A DNA stretch of 64,000 bases, taken from positions 350,265 to 414,264 of the forward strand of contig JANQOR010000041.1 of the NCBI GenBank assembly GCA_028285685.1, in the 5' to 3' direction. This document shows positions 8,807 to 17,216 of this stretch, one piece after another. Each line of letters opens with the position of its first letter. Position 1 is the first letter of the stretch. Made by a program: the position numbers and the translations under genes. Under the pieces are notes generated by a model that ran no database searches, had not been told where the DNA came from, and saw nothing but the letters and a program-made list of their open reading frames with translations. Origin of the DNA: Cyclobacteriaceae bacterium (GTDB lineage: Bacteria > Bacteroidota > Bacteroidia > Cytophagales > Cyclobacteriaceae).

Positions 8807-10150
8807 TCAAGTCCATTTTGCCACAAACAAGGCCAATGCCATAAAAATCGAGAATCCCGCGATAAGCGGTAGTGACCACCCAATCCAATTTACTTCTTCG
8901 TCCCGTTGAAGATATGTGGGTTCAAATTGTTCCCAATTCACAAGCTTGGCATTCTCATTGTGGAAGATCTTGGGATAGAAGAACAACCTAATTTGCTCAT
9001 GATAATCCTGAGTTTGGCTTAAAAATTTCATATGATCAGTTAGGCTGGAACCGGCTACATCATTGAATACCAATTGGGTATGCATGGTAGGAATTGCCTT
9101 GGCCCAGCTTCTGCTCATGAGCTCGCGCTGTTCTATTTTGGAACGCATCAAACGACTGTCTTCCAGGGACTCCTCATCACCCAGATGCTGAATTGCATAA
9201 TACCACAACCAGTTAAAGCCCTCTTCAGGTGGAAACCCAAATGATTCGAATTGAGGATATTTCGTGTAAAACTTTTCCATGGTCTCACGCTTGTTGGTAT
9301 CCCACTTCTCGTGGTACCCGTCCCGTTGCTTAATCATTGTCGTCAGCGCCTCCGGTACGGGATATTTATTTGCAATGTGGTTGTTCAAAGCAGAGGGAAG
9401 CAATACGACCAAGATCAACCATGTGGCCAATAGCGTCAACGCATTAACAGCGGAATTTTGCTTGAGTGAGACCACCCAAAAACAAAGTGCAAACCAGAAT
9501 AGCTGGTAGAGAATGCTAGTCACAGAAAATGCAACAAATCTTGCATCCCATGGCAGTTTCAGCAGCACAGCCGCCATGACTAACAGTAGCACCAGAGCAG
9601 AAAGAACTAGTGTGATCCTCACACCAAGCTTGACTAAAAGGAATCTGAATTTGCTCTTAGACATCACCCCAACCAATCTCCACGTACCAGATTCCACTTC
9701 TTCTGATCTGAGATTGTAGGTAAAGGCAACAATCAACAACGGAAATACGAATAAAATAATAAAGCTCAGGTCGAGGTTGCCATGCAGCAAGCTGACAGGA
9801 TTCACAAGATCAGTATCATGACGCTGACCTTCAAGCGTTCGGATGTTCACACTTTGAACACTGGGGTTAATATCTCTTTGCCCGATACTAAGCGCAGCAA
9901 TTGGGTGTGATGGGTTAACCAACACAAATTCCAGGTAATAGAGCAATAGCCCAATGTCATCACTATGAAACTCCAGGTTTCGTTCCAAGTGTCCTGCATG
10001 ATTTTCGACTACATCCGCTGCGATTTTTTCCTGGTCAACCAAAAATTGCCTCCCTATCAAAATGCTGATGGCTCCCAAGATGAAAATCATGATCAGCCCT
10101 ATCTGACAGGTCCTGGTTCTCAAAAATTGTTCAAACATTAATCCGTACAT
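8807..10150 (-). CDS. ABC-2 type permease, DUF3526-like (module A, second permease)
   Basis: A 447-residue membrane protein. It has one membrane segment near the N-terminus, a large extracytoplasmic loop (about residues 40-130), a cluster of four to five hydrophobic segments (about 133-265), a second large soluble loop, and a final membrane segment. This layout matches ABC-2 permeases annotated with DUF3526. It starts 3 bp after the stop of a related permease gene; an ATPase gene lies upstream. The three form an ABC-2 module under a predicted Zur box at 12367. It is a paralogue of the permease at 32198-33637. Substrate and direction of transport are unknown; ABC-2 systems are usually exporters. 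Confidence 0.82.
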   Translation of the reverse strand: MYGLMFEQFLRTRTCQIGLIMIFILGAISILIGRQFLVDQEKIAADVVENHAGHLERNLEFHSDDIGLLLYYLEFVLVNPSHPIAALSIGQRDINPSVQSVNIRTLEGQRHDTDLVNPVSLLHGNLDLSFIILFVFPLLIVAFTYNLRSEEVESGTWRLVGVMSKSKFRFLLVKLGVRITLVLSALVLLLVMAAVLLKLPWDARFVAFSVTSILYQLFWFALCFWVVSLKQNSAVNALTLLATWLILVVLLPSALNNHIANKYPVPEALTTMIKQRDGYHEKWDTNKRETMEKFYTKYPQFESFGFPPEEGFNWLWYYAIQHLGDEESLEDSRLMRSKIEQRELMSRSWAKAIPTMHTQLVFNDVAGSSLTDHMKFLSQTQDYHEQIRLFFYPKIFHNENAKLVNWEQFEPTYLQRDEEVNWIGWSLPLIAGFSIFMALALFVAKWT

Positions 10151-10153
10151 GGC

Positions 10154-11596
10154 CTAAATCGCTTTTGCTCTTTTCGACTGTCTCACTATCAAACCTATTG
10201 CAAGGAACGACCACAGTATCAGAGAAACGGACGATACCATTTCGTTTCTCAGCGATCTACCTGTCGACAGATACTTATGCTCAAAATCAGGAAATGCTTT
10301 CCATTCCTTCCTACTTACAACATGACTCTTGCCTTCCGAACCACTTACCCTGCTAGGACTTATGTACTTTATCTGAAGATCGTTCATCTTCTGAGCCAAT
10401 TGATATCTATAAGTTTCCGCCTGCTGCTGAAAATCCACATAAGACTCAAAATCGGTTCCACACAGGGCCATAGAAAGATTCTTGATGGCGAGATAGGGAT
10501 TGACAATGGCCAGCCAACGATTCAACCTGTTTTGATTTCGGTACTGATCCAGCAGTTGGATCTGATGCTTATTATAGATCTTAGCACTGATCTCCTCTCC
10601 AATACTCATGACAAATCCACCATAATTGAAGGGCAGCTTCGAAACGTCATCCACCTGGTGTACTGCCAATACTGAATCTCTCAACGACTGGTAATGAGGA
10701 TCATTTGGATTGTGACTATCTCCGTGTTGAATCACCTCCGCCTCAATCTGAGATCTGAATTCAAGCTTCGTCGGTGTTGGAAAGTAGTAGCTACCCAGCG
10801 CCTGAGAACTTCTGGGAAGGAGAACAGTCATGAGCAACCACAATCCCAGAAGTTTCACAAGCGCATTTTTCGATGATTTGCTACTTGTCGAAACGAAGAT
10901 GGTGATCAAACTCAGAACAAAAGCAAACAGCAAGTAAGCCAGCGAAATCAATACGAATCGCATCCAAGCATCACTGGAAGAATGATGATCGCTAAGGAGT
11001 AGCCAACATGTGATCAAAAGGAAAGGAAGACTGAAGAGAAATGCGATTCCTGTCAAACCAATGGCCCTTCCAAACAAGATTTCTTTCCACTTTGCTCCCT
11101 GGGTGAGCAATAGTTTTAAGGTCCCATGTTCCTTGTCTGAAACAATCGCAGAATAACCGATAAAAAAGATGATCAACGGCATAATAGTTTGCAGTATCAT
11201 CGCCATGCTCAACTCTCCAAAACGAAGAAGACCCGTGGAGAAACCAGCTTCGGAGAAGTTGACCGTGTTTTGTTTGTGGGCCTCAAGAAATACAGCATTG
11301 CCGGTAAAACTCTCAATCCCGAAATCGAATTGGCTTAGCGGATGCTTGGTCCGAAAAGCGAACGTACCAAAATGCGCCATTCGGTGCGGATGTTTGTCCG
11401 GATTAGCTTCCCAACTTTCCCTGGCCATTTCCTGATGATCACTTCTAAAATGGTTTTGATCATAATACCGTACCCCACTGTATACAGAATAGATCAACAA
11501 CATTCCAACGACGGCCATAAGTAGATAAATGGTTTTCGTTTTGAAAACAGTGACCCAAAAATGTTTGGCAATTAGAGTAAGAATGTTGAATCGCAT
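10154..11596 (-). CDS. ABC-2 type permease, DUF3526-like (module A, first permease)
   Basis: A 480-residue membrane protein of the same type as its downstream neighbour: an N-terminal membrane segment, a long outer loop, then the segment IFFIGYSAIVSDKEHGTLKL, which is the typical ABC-2 coupling element (D/E-x-E-x-G-T). Further membrane segments and a C-terminal anchor follow. It shares clear sequence features with the permease at 33634-35040 (for example HRMAHFGTFAFRTKHPLSQF against HSAAHYGTFAFKPKYPLSL-type residues), so the two modules are paralogous. The gene lies 39 bp after the ATPase gene and 3 bp before the second permease, forming one operon. Confidence 0.83.
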   Translation of the reverse strand: MRFNILTLIAKHFWVTVFKTKTIYLLMAVVGMLLIYSVYSGVRYYDQNHFRSDHQEMARESWEANPDKHPHRMAHFGTFAFRTKHPLSQFDFGIESFTGNAVFLEAHKQNTVNFSEAGFSTGLLRFGELSMAMILQTIMPLIIFFIGYSAIVSDKEHGTLKLLLTQGAKWKEILFGRAIGLTGIAFLFSLPFLLITCWLLLSDHHSSSDAWMRFVLISLAYLLFAFVLSLITIFVSTSSKSSKNALVKLLGLWLLMTVLLPRSSQALGSYYFPTPTKLEFRSQIEAEVIQHGDSHNPNDPHYQSLRDSVLAVHQVDDVSKLPFNYGGFVMSIGEEISAKIYNKHQIQLLDQYRNQNRLNRWLAIVNPYLAIKNLSMALCGTDFESYVDFQQQAETYRYQLAQKMNDLQIKYISPSRVSGSEGKSHVVSRKEWKAFPDFEHKYLSTGRSLRNEMVSSVSLILWSFLAIGLIVRQSKRAKAI

Positions 11597-11635
11597 ACTT
11601 AAGTCATTTATATGTCGTCATTGGATCTCTCCTTG

Positions 11636-12328
11636 TTAGATGGTCTTGAGATAGAGTTGTTGAAGTTCGTTGGCACTGATGCTGTTCGTATCTGCCGTAT
11701 GCACGAGCTTACCTTCATTCATTATTCCTATCCGAGTCCCTACGTTTACTGCATTGAATATGTCATGGGTGGCCATAAAAATAGACTTCTCTTCCGCAAC
11801 CAGTTCTTTGCATATCGAAGTGAATTCATCTGTTGCTTTAGGATCAAGTCCTGAAGTGGGCTCGTCCATAAATATGACTTGAGCATTTTTTGAAAGGGCG
11901 ATTGCAATACCAACTTTCTGGCGCATCCCTTTCGAGTAAGATGAAAGTTTTTTGGTATGCTCTTCTTTTTTCAACCCCGCTTTTTCCAGCAGAGCAATAA
12001 GTTCTTCTTTCGTGTGCGAATGACCTGAAAGCTTGCTAAAAAAATTAAGGTTTTCAATACCATCCATATTGCCGTATAGTTGGACAACTTCAGGGATGTA
12101 GGCAATCATTTGATTCGTATCTGAACCCAATTTCACCTCTTTCCCATTGATGAGCGCCTTACCGCCGCTTGGGTCGATCAGTCCCAGAAATAGATTAATG
12201 GTCGTGGTTTTACCGGCACCATTCTGTCCTAGCAGACAATATACTTCGCCTGAGGCCACCTTGAGGTTTAAATCTTTGAGGGCTTCATGCGTACCATAGG
12301 TTTTCGACAGATCAATTGCTTCTAACAT
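11636..12328 (-). CDS. ABC transporter ATP-binding protein (module A)
   Basis: A 230-residue ABC ATPase: Walker A GQNGAGKTTT near residue 34, signature SYSKGMRQ near residue 127, Walker B VIFMDEPTSGLD near residue 147, and the switch His in MATHD. It heads a three-gene operon with two DUF3526-like permeases. Its sequence (MLEAIDLSKTYG start, EPTSGLDPKATDEF) closely parallels the ATPase at 35037-35756. A perfect 15-bp palindrome lies 38 bp upstream of the ATG, so I infer repression by Zur when zinc is plentiful. The ATPases resemble those of NosF or GldA type, but no nos or gld partners are present. Confidence 0.88.
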   Translation of the reverse strand: MLEAIDLSKTYGTHEALKDLNLKVASGEVYCLLGQNGAGKTTTINLFLGLIDPSGGKALINGKEVKLGSDTNQMIAYIPEVVQLYGNMDGIENLNFFSKLSGHSHTKEELIALLEKAGLKKEEHTKKLSSYSKGMRQKVGIAIALSKNAQVIFMDEPTSGLDPKATDEFTSICKELVAEEKSIFMATHDIFNAVNVGTRIGIMNEGKLVHTADTNSISANELQQLYLKTI

Positions 12329-12366
12329 TTTAGGAAATTGATTAGAGAATTTTACAGGTTAGTAGA

Positions 12367-12381
12367 TGCAATAATATTGCA
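12367..12381. promoter_or_regulatory. Predicted Zur box (perfect palindrome TGCAATAATATTGCA)
   Basis: A perfect 15-bp inverted repeat centred at 12374, extended by one complementary base pair on each side. It is identical to the boxes at 14488, 35789 and 38783 and lies in the only intergenic space upstream of ABC module A. I see no well-conserved partner box 28 bp away. Assignment to Zur is inference from the shared motif and the genes it precedes. Confidence 0.78.
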
Positions 12382-12443
12382 TTTGTAGTTTCAGAACAAT
12401 ATGGTAGACCAGAATTACAGGAATGGCCAAATTCATTCACTCC

Positions 12444-13352
12444 TTAATCCAGTTCGAAATCCTCTTCAATCAATTCTTTGTTGATCATCGCGCCTGCTAT
12501 GTTACCTGTATAAACTGCCGTAGCAACGGATCTCATTGGTTGTGCACAGTCGCCAACGGCATAAATACCATTGACAGTTGTCTTTCCGAACATGTCCACT
12601 CCAATATGGCCGGAGTCTGATATGGCACAGCCCATTGTCTTGACAAAGGAGACCCTTTGCTCAGTATCCAGACGTGCATAAAGTACGTCTATTTTTTCTT
12701 GGGAATCGTCTTCCATGATCAGGTGCGAAATAGTCCCATGCTCATGAGCCACTTGGCAAACGGATTTATTTACAATATCTATTCCCTTATCTAGAATAAG
12801 ATCTACATCTTCAGTCACAAGGCTTTCATTGCCAATAAGAAAAAGTTGTAGTTCATTTGTCCAGTTGCTAATCAATTTCGCCAGTTCCACGGCCTGATTA
12901 GCTGGAACTAAAATGCCGGTTTTCCGATCGCTAAGCTCATAACCGTGGCAGTACGGACAGTGAACAATGGTTTTACCCCAACACTCCTTGAAACCTGGAA
13001 TGTCGGGTACAATATCCCTTAAGCCAGTGGCAAGAACAACTCTCCTGCCCACTACCGTTTTCCCTCCATCAATTGATACTTCAAAAGATCCTTCTTCCCC
13101 CATTAGATCATAGCAGTTGCCATGATGCCAACGAACAGAAGGATATTTAAGAATTTGATCTCTTGCAACCTTCGAAATTTCAGCCGGTGCAACTCCATCC
13201 TGCGTCAGAAAATTATGCGAGTGTGGGGTTGATTTATTACATGGTTCTCCACCATCGATCACCAGGACATCTCTTCTTGAACGGCCAAGCGCCATCGCTG
13301 CTGACATTCCAGCATAGCTGCCTCCAATTATTACCACGTCATAGCTATCCAT
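12444..13352 (-). CDS. Thioredoxin-reductase-like NAD(P)/FAD oxidoreductase with CPYC motif
   Basis: A 302-residue flavoprotein. The N-terminal VVIIGGSYAGMSAA near residue 5 is the FAD-binding G-x-G-x2-G/A site, HCPYCHGYE near residue 130 holds a C-x2-C redox pair, and GIYAVGDCAQPM near residue 270 is the second FAD motif. These three define the thioredoxin reductase-like family. The ATG at 13352 is preferred over an in-frame start at 13394, which would overlap the upstream gene and add residues outside the fold. It is the last gene of a three-gene minus-strand unit behind two predicted Zur boxes. A role in thiol redox balance or a low-zinc bypass is inference. Confidence 0.85.
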   Translation of the reverse strand: MDSYDVVIIGGSYAGMSAAMALGRSRRDVLVIDGGEPCNKSTPHSHNFLTQDGVAPAEISKVARDQILKYPSVRWHHGNCYDLMGEEGSFEVSIDGGKTVVGRRVVLATGLRDIVPDIPGFKECWGKTIVHCPYCHGYELSDRKTGILVPANQAVELAKLISNWTNELQLFLIGNESLVTEDVDLILDKGIDIVNKSVCQVAHEHGTISHLIMEDDSQEKIDVLYARLDTEQRVSFVKTMGCAISDSGHIGVDMFGKTTVNGIYAVGDCAQPMRSVATAVYTGNIAGAMINKELIEEDFELD

Positions 13353-13374
13353 CTCCGTTACTTTTTCTACTGGC

Positions 13375-13905
13375 TCAATTAGACGAAATACCATCTAGCA
13401 AATGTCCTTTTTCATCTATTTCACCAAGGCTGTGAAAGGACTCGGTACGCGGTTGATATACACAGATATCCACTGGAATATCTCTGTTGGTAAGTTGATG
13501 GCCCAGATACTCCGTCGATAATAACCTACTCTTCTGACTCGCAAGATGAACTGCCACCAGCAGGTGAATATTTGGAGCAATTGAGGTGGGTTTGGAAATC
13601 TTCATTCTGGCCTTGGTAAGCACTGCATCTATTTGATAGTTTCGTTTCCGAGCGTTTCCGAAGGCATCTTCATAAAAGACATTTTCGATGCTGGAAACAA
13701 ACACAACCTGATCAATACTCTTTTCGACAATGATCTCCCAAAGGTCACTTTCCGTTTGCCGATCGAATTCAAAATGCACCCCCAGAGCAGTGTAGAAAAA
13801 TGCTTCTCCTTCGAAATTTTTCCGAACTACCTGCTCAATGTTGTCCGTGGGGCACACAAGGAATAATCTGCTTAGTTGCTCATTCCCCAAGGAGCTTTCG
13901 TGCAT
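13375..13905 (-). CDS. Hypothetical protein between two predicted Zur-regulated genes
   Basis: A 176-residue soluble protein with no signal peptide or membrane segment. I do not recognise the family. The central part (LWEIIVEKSIDQVVFVSS) reads like alternating strands and helices of an alpha/beta fold, and residues early on (LVCPTDN) and later (VSSIEN) are vaguely reminiscent of beta-carbonic anhydrases, but the zinc-ligand pattern C-x-D ... H-x2-C is not complete, so I make no claim. It lies 5 bp downstream of the upstream gene and 22 bp before the oxidoreductase, so it is almost certainly co-transcribed with both. Confidence 0.65.
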   Translation of the reverse strand: MHESSLGNEQLSRLFLVCPTDNIEQVVRKNFEGEAFFYTALGVHFEFDRQTESDLWEIIVEKSIDQVVFVSSIENVFYEDAFGNARKRNYQIDAVLTKARMKISKPTSIAPNIHLLVAVHLASQKSRLLSTEYLGHQLTNRDIPVDICVYQPRTESFHSLGEIDEKGHLLDGISSN

Positions 13906-13910
13906 TATGT

Positions 13911-14369
13911 CTAGGGGTTAAATGGTAAGGATGAATGGTGTACATCAATTTTGAGACTGCCATCCCGCATCGCATAGCCAAATGTGTACTCGACCTTTGT
14001 TTCATCGCCATTTAGATCTGTAAAGAAGTAGTTTCCCATTGCGAGTGCTCTATTTTCTTCCAGGATAAGCGCCTCGTTTTCAAAACGCACATTGGTCCAG
14101 GGCTGCAGAGCAAAACCTTTATCTTCTGAATATTCGTCATTGCCACCTATGAAATATGACAATGCGCCTTCTTCCGTGATCCTGAATTGTAGAACTGAAG
14201 TCTTGGTAGGTTTAAACAGTACTTCCTTATTATCAAAGTCATAGTGTCCACCGACGAAATCCTTTGTAAAGGACTCGCATTGCTCTCTTTCTTCTTTAAG
14301 TTCACCTATTCTAACAACTCCTTTTCCCCAGGAGTCCTGCGCATTTTCTACCTCTTGTTTTGTAATCAT
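13911..14369 (-). CDS. Small NTF2/SnoaL-like protein (often mis-named phosphoribosyl-AMP cyclohydrolase)
   Basis: A 152-residue soluble protein. Its sequence, with GHYDFDNKEVLFKPTKT, ALSYFIGG, GFALQPWTNVRFEN, AMGNYFF and KVEYTFGY, matches a bacterial family that I remember as carrying a HisI-like name but looking like an NTF2/SnoaL-type fold; true HisI zinc ligands are not seen. The enzymatic role, if any, is unknown. It is the first gene of a unit with 13375-13905 and 12444-13352 and is transcribed away from the PhoX gene, with two predicted Zur boxes between them. Zur control would fit a substitute for a zinc enzyme, which is inference. Confidence 0.6.
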   Translation of the reverse strand: MITKQEVENAQDSWGKGVVRIGELKEEREQCESFTKDFVGGHYDFDNKEVLFKPTKTSVLQFRITEEGALSYFIGGNDEYSEDKGFALQPWTNVRFENEALILEENRALAMGNYFFTDLNGDETKVEYTFGYAMRDGSLKIDVHHSSLPFNP

Positions 14370-14487
14370 TGCTATTCTCTATTTTTAGTTTAACTCAGTC
14401 GTATCATCCTCCTCGAGCATCTACCACGGTCAGCCGTCTGATTGCATATCGGTATCAAACAGTGATGGATTTTGCTAAAATCAATTA

Positions 14488-14502
14488 TGCAATAATATTG
14501 CA
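14488..14502. promoter_or_regulatory. Predicted Zur box (perfect palindrome)
   Basis: The same perfect 15-mer TGCAATAATATTGCA as at 12367, 35789 and 38783. It lies between the divergent genes starting at 14369 (minus) and 14581 (plus). A block of 23 bases around it (14482-14504) is identical to the block at 35783-35805, and both face minus-strand operons, as if the promoter had been copied. Its partner box starts exactly 28 bp to the right. Confidence 0.82.
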
Positions 14503-14515
14503 TTTGAATCATTAT

Positions 14516-14530
14516 CGCAACATTGTTGCA
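14516..14530. promoter_or_regulatory. Predicted Zur box (imperfect partner, CGCAACATTGTTGCA)
   Basis: An inverted repeat with one mismatched outer pair, 28 bp from the start of the perfect box at 14488 and 50 bp before the PhoX start codon. The 28-bp offset is the same as in the pairs at 35789/35817 and 38755/38783. Confidence 0.72.
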
Positions 14531-14580
14531 TTTAGTTTCTCGGAATGGTGTATATTGTTTTCCCCTTAACAAAACCTAAC

Positions 14581-16257
14581 ATGTACGGTCGAAGAAAATT
14601 CATTTCATTCATTGGTAAAGCCAGCCTGGGTGCTGCCGCGCTCCCTCCTTTTTTGACTAGCTGTGGAAGCACATCAACACCATCGCAGAACTTTGGACAA
14701 ACTAAAGATCAGACACTCAAGCGACTTGGAAATCTCGTACTAAAAGGCATAGATGCATCCGATCAGGATGATTTGCATCTTGCGAATGGTTTGAATTACC
14801 ATACGGTCATCAAGTGGGGTGATAATATTACTGATGACGACACTTTTGGGTTCAATAATGATTTCACCTGTTTCATTCCGCTCGACAAGAGCAATCCAAC
14901 AGATGGACTACTATGGGTTAATCATGAATATCCAAATCCACTGTTTGTATCAGATTTTAACTATCGACAATACGACAACCCCAAAGAGCAGCGCACGATA
15001 GAACAGGTGGACAAAGAAATGTATTCTGTCGGTGGAAGTATTGTACGAGTGAAGGAGGAAAATGGGAAATGGAGTGTAGTAAAGAATGATCCCCATAACC
15101 GGCGACTTACAGCAAAAACTCCCATCAAGTTAAACTGGGATAGCCCTATCTTGGGAAAAACAACAGTTATCGGTACACATAGCAATTGTTCAGGCGGGAT
15201 CACCCCCTGGAATACCTTCCTTACCTGTGAGGAAAACTATCACACATGCTTTGGAGAAACTATATATGATGAAAATAATGTTCCTTCAAAAGTACCAGGT
15301 TACCTTGGCTGGGAAGCATTTTACGACTACCCACCTGAGCATTATGGCTGGGTCGTAGAGATTGACCCCACGGATGGATCAGCTCAAAAACACATTGCGC
15401 TAGGGCGATTTGCCCATGAGTGCTGCACCTTGTACGAATTGGAGGACAAGCGAATTGTTGCCTACTCAGGAGATGATAAGACAGATGAGTATTTGTATAA
15501 GTTTGTTTCTTCCGTCCCAGGCTCACTTAGAGAAGGTACGCTTTATGCGGCAGACACGATCAATGGAAAATGGCTCTCCTTGGATTGGGAAAATCAGCCA
15601 GTTTTAAAAGAGAAATTTAAAGACCAAACAGAAGTGCTGGTAAGAGTGCGGGAAGCAGCCAGGATGCTAGGCGCGACCGAACTCAACAGACCTGAAGATA
15701 TTGAAATCGATCCCATTACAGGCAATGTGTTAGTAGCGCTAACCAACAACAAAGGGAAAAATGACTACCACGGCTCCATTTTAAAAGTGGAAGAAACGGA
15801 TGGAAAGTTTGATTCATTGACCTTCAAGGCATCTACCCATTTAGTAGGTGGAGAGGAAAGTGGATTCTCGTGTCCAGACAACCTGGCGTTTGACCTTTCC
15901 GGAAATCTTTGGATGACATCCGATATATCCGGAAGTGCCATGAACAAGAAAGATGAACCCTACCTACCATTCAAGAACAACAGTTTATTTGTGATTCCAA
16001 GGTACGGTGCAGAAGCCGGTAAAGTGATAAGAGTGGCTTCAGCTCCACGCGATGCAGAACTCACCGGACCATGGTTTTCTCCTGATGGAAAAACGCTTTT
16101 CCTAAGCGTACAACACCCTGGCGAGTTAACAACGGACCTGAAAAACCCAACCAGCAAATGGCCTTTTGATGACGATGGAATCCCGAAGCCTGCAGTAGTT
16201 GCAATTACCGGAGATCTCATTGAGAAAATGAACAAACTGAGTCAGATAGAAGCTTGA
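14581..16257 (+). CDS. phoX: PhoX-family alkaline phosphatase (DUF839)
   Basis: A 558-residue predicted exported phosphatase. The N-terminus MYGRRKFISFIGKA has a twin-Arg-like pair followed by a hydrophobic run and a lipobox LTSCGS, so it may be a Tat-exported lipoprotein. Family motifs include NHEYPNP, the NCSGGITPWNTFLTCEENY block, GRFAHECCT, and SCPDNLAFD. PhoX enzymes are known to use iron and calcium rather than zinc. Two predicted Zur boxes lie 50-93 bp upstream, so this gene may supply a zinc-independent phosphatase when zinc-dependent PhoA fails; that is inference. The start at 14581 is chosen over 14545 because it opens the export signal. Confidence 0.86.
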   Translation: MYGRRKFISFIGKASLGAAALPPFLTSCGSTSTPSQNFGQTKDQTLKRLGNLVLKGIDASDQDDLHLANGLNYHTVIKWGDNITDDDTFGFNNDFTCFIPLDKSNPTDGLLWVNHEYPNPLFVSDFNYRQYDNPKEQRTIEQVDKEMYSVGGSIVRVKEENGKWSVVKNDPHNRRLTAKTPIKLNWDSPILGKTTVIGTHSNCSGGITPWNTFLTCEENYHTCFGETIYDENNVPSKVPGYLGWEAFYDYPPEHYGWVVEIDPTDGSAQKHIALGRFAHECCTLYELEDKRIVAYSGDDKTDEYLYKFVSSVPGSLREGTLYAADTINGKWLSLDWENQPVLKEKFKDQTEVLVRVREAARMLGATELNRPEDIEIDPITGNVLVALTNNKGKNDYHGSILKVEETDGKFDSLTFKASTHLVGGEESGFSCPDNLAFDLSGNLWMTSDISGSAMNKKDEPYLPFKNNSLFVIPRYGAEAGKVIRVASAPRDAELTGPWFSPDGKTLFLSVQHPGELTTDLKNPTSKWPFDDDGIPKPAVVAITGDLIEKMNKLSQIEA

Positions 16258-16298
16258 AAGGTCAACTTCACCAATGGTCTTTGACTCCTGCTAAGCTA

Positions 16299-17216
16299 TT
16301 AGGCTTTGTTAGTAATAGGAATGGGCTTGAAAGCAACTGCACCTTTACCTTTTGAAGTAAACACCACATCTATTCTGCCAAGATTGATTCCTGCCCAGCC
16401 GACCTGGTTGATAGCCGTGGTAAAACCATCAGGATTGGTAAGGAGCAGAGGTTCATCCATAAATGTGTGTGTATGTCCACCTAAAATGATGTCAATCTCG
16501 CTTACTTCCTTTGCCAGTTTTTTATCCGATGGTATGTCAGATTCCCCATAGTCATAACCCATGTGTGAAAGACAGATGATCAAATCACATTTTTTGGCGG
16601 TGAGCTCCTGAACCATTTCGTTTGCTACAGCAATCGGGTCCATGTATACGGTATTGCCATACATCTTAGCGTTTACCAAACCTTCCAGTTTGACGCCAAG
16701 GCCGAAGACGCCCACTTTTATTCCGTTCTTGTTGAAAATTTTGTACGGCTGAACCTGTCCGGCGATGGTATTTTTCGAAAAATCGTAATTAGCGCTTAGG
16801 TACGGAAAACTTGCGAATTGCATGGCATACTTAAGTCCATCCAAGCCGTTATCGAACTCGTGATTGCCTACGGTAGTCGCATCGTACTGCATTTCACTCA
16901 TCAGTTTCAATTCCAGCTCTCCCCCAAACATGTTGAAGTAAGGAGTGCCCTGAAATACATCACCGACATCCAGAAGCAAGAGGTTGCCTTCTGTTGATCT
17001 TATTTTTTTGATCGCGCTGGCTCGAGCAGACATTCCTCCTAGCCCTTTGTAGCGACCATCTTCAAACGGATCTATGTGCGAGTGCATGTCATTCGTATGA
17101 AGAATCGTAAGTTTTTTACCTTTTAGGTCTGTTTGGCAGCTACTCAGAATGAGTGGAGATACAGCCACCGAAGCAGAAGCTACCATTGATTTAATTAAAA
17201 ACTCTCTTCTTTTCAT
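16299..17216 (-). CDS. 5'-nucleotidase metallophosphatase domain protein
   Basis: A 305-residue protein with an RR-containing signal (MKRREFLIKS) and lipobox LSSC, then a calcineurin-like metallophosphatase domain: HTNDMHSH near residue 39, LLLDVGDVFQG, GNHEFDNG and GGHTHTF, which together supply the two-metal site. It corresponds to the N-terminal catalytic half of periplasmic UshA-type 5'-nucleotidases. The C-terminal half is encoded by the preceding gene, with which it overlaps by 4 bp (17213-17216). Such a split is common in Bacteroidota. It is the last gene of a unit that starts with MerC at 20516 and is probably zinc-regulated, though 101 bp separate the nucleotidase pair from the GTPase gene. 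Confidence 0.88.
   Translation of the reverse strand: MKRREFLIKSMVASASVAVSPLILSSCQTDLKGKKLTILHTNDMHSHIDPFEDGRYKGLGGMSARASAIKKIRSTEGNLLLLDVGDVFQGTPYFNMFGGELELKLMSEMQYDATTVGNHEFDNGLDGLKYAMQFASFPYLSANYDFSKNTIAGQVQPYKIFNKNGIKVGVFGLGVKLEGLVNAKMYGNTVYMDPIAVANEMVQELTAKKCDLIICLSHMGYDYGESDIPSDKKLAKEVSEIDIILGGHTHTFMDEPLLLTNPDGFTTAINQVGWAGINLGRIDVVFTSKGKGAVAFKPIPITNKA

Noticed and set aside
8807-12328. ABC-2 module as NosFY (nitrous oxide reductase maturation) or gliding GldAFG
   Set aside because: The ATPase resembles both groups, but no NosD, NosZ, NosL or Gld proteins are encoded nearby and a predicted Zur box precedes the module.
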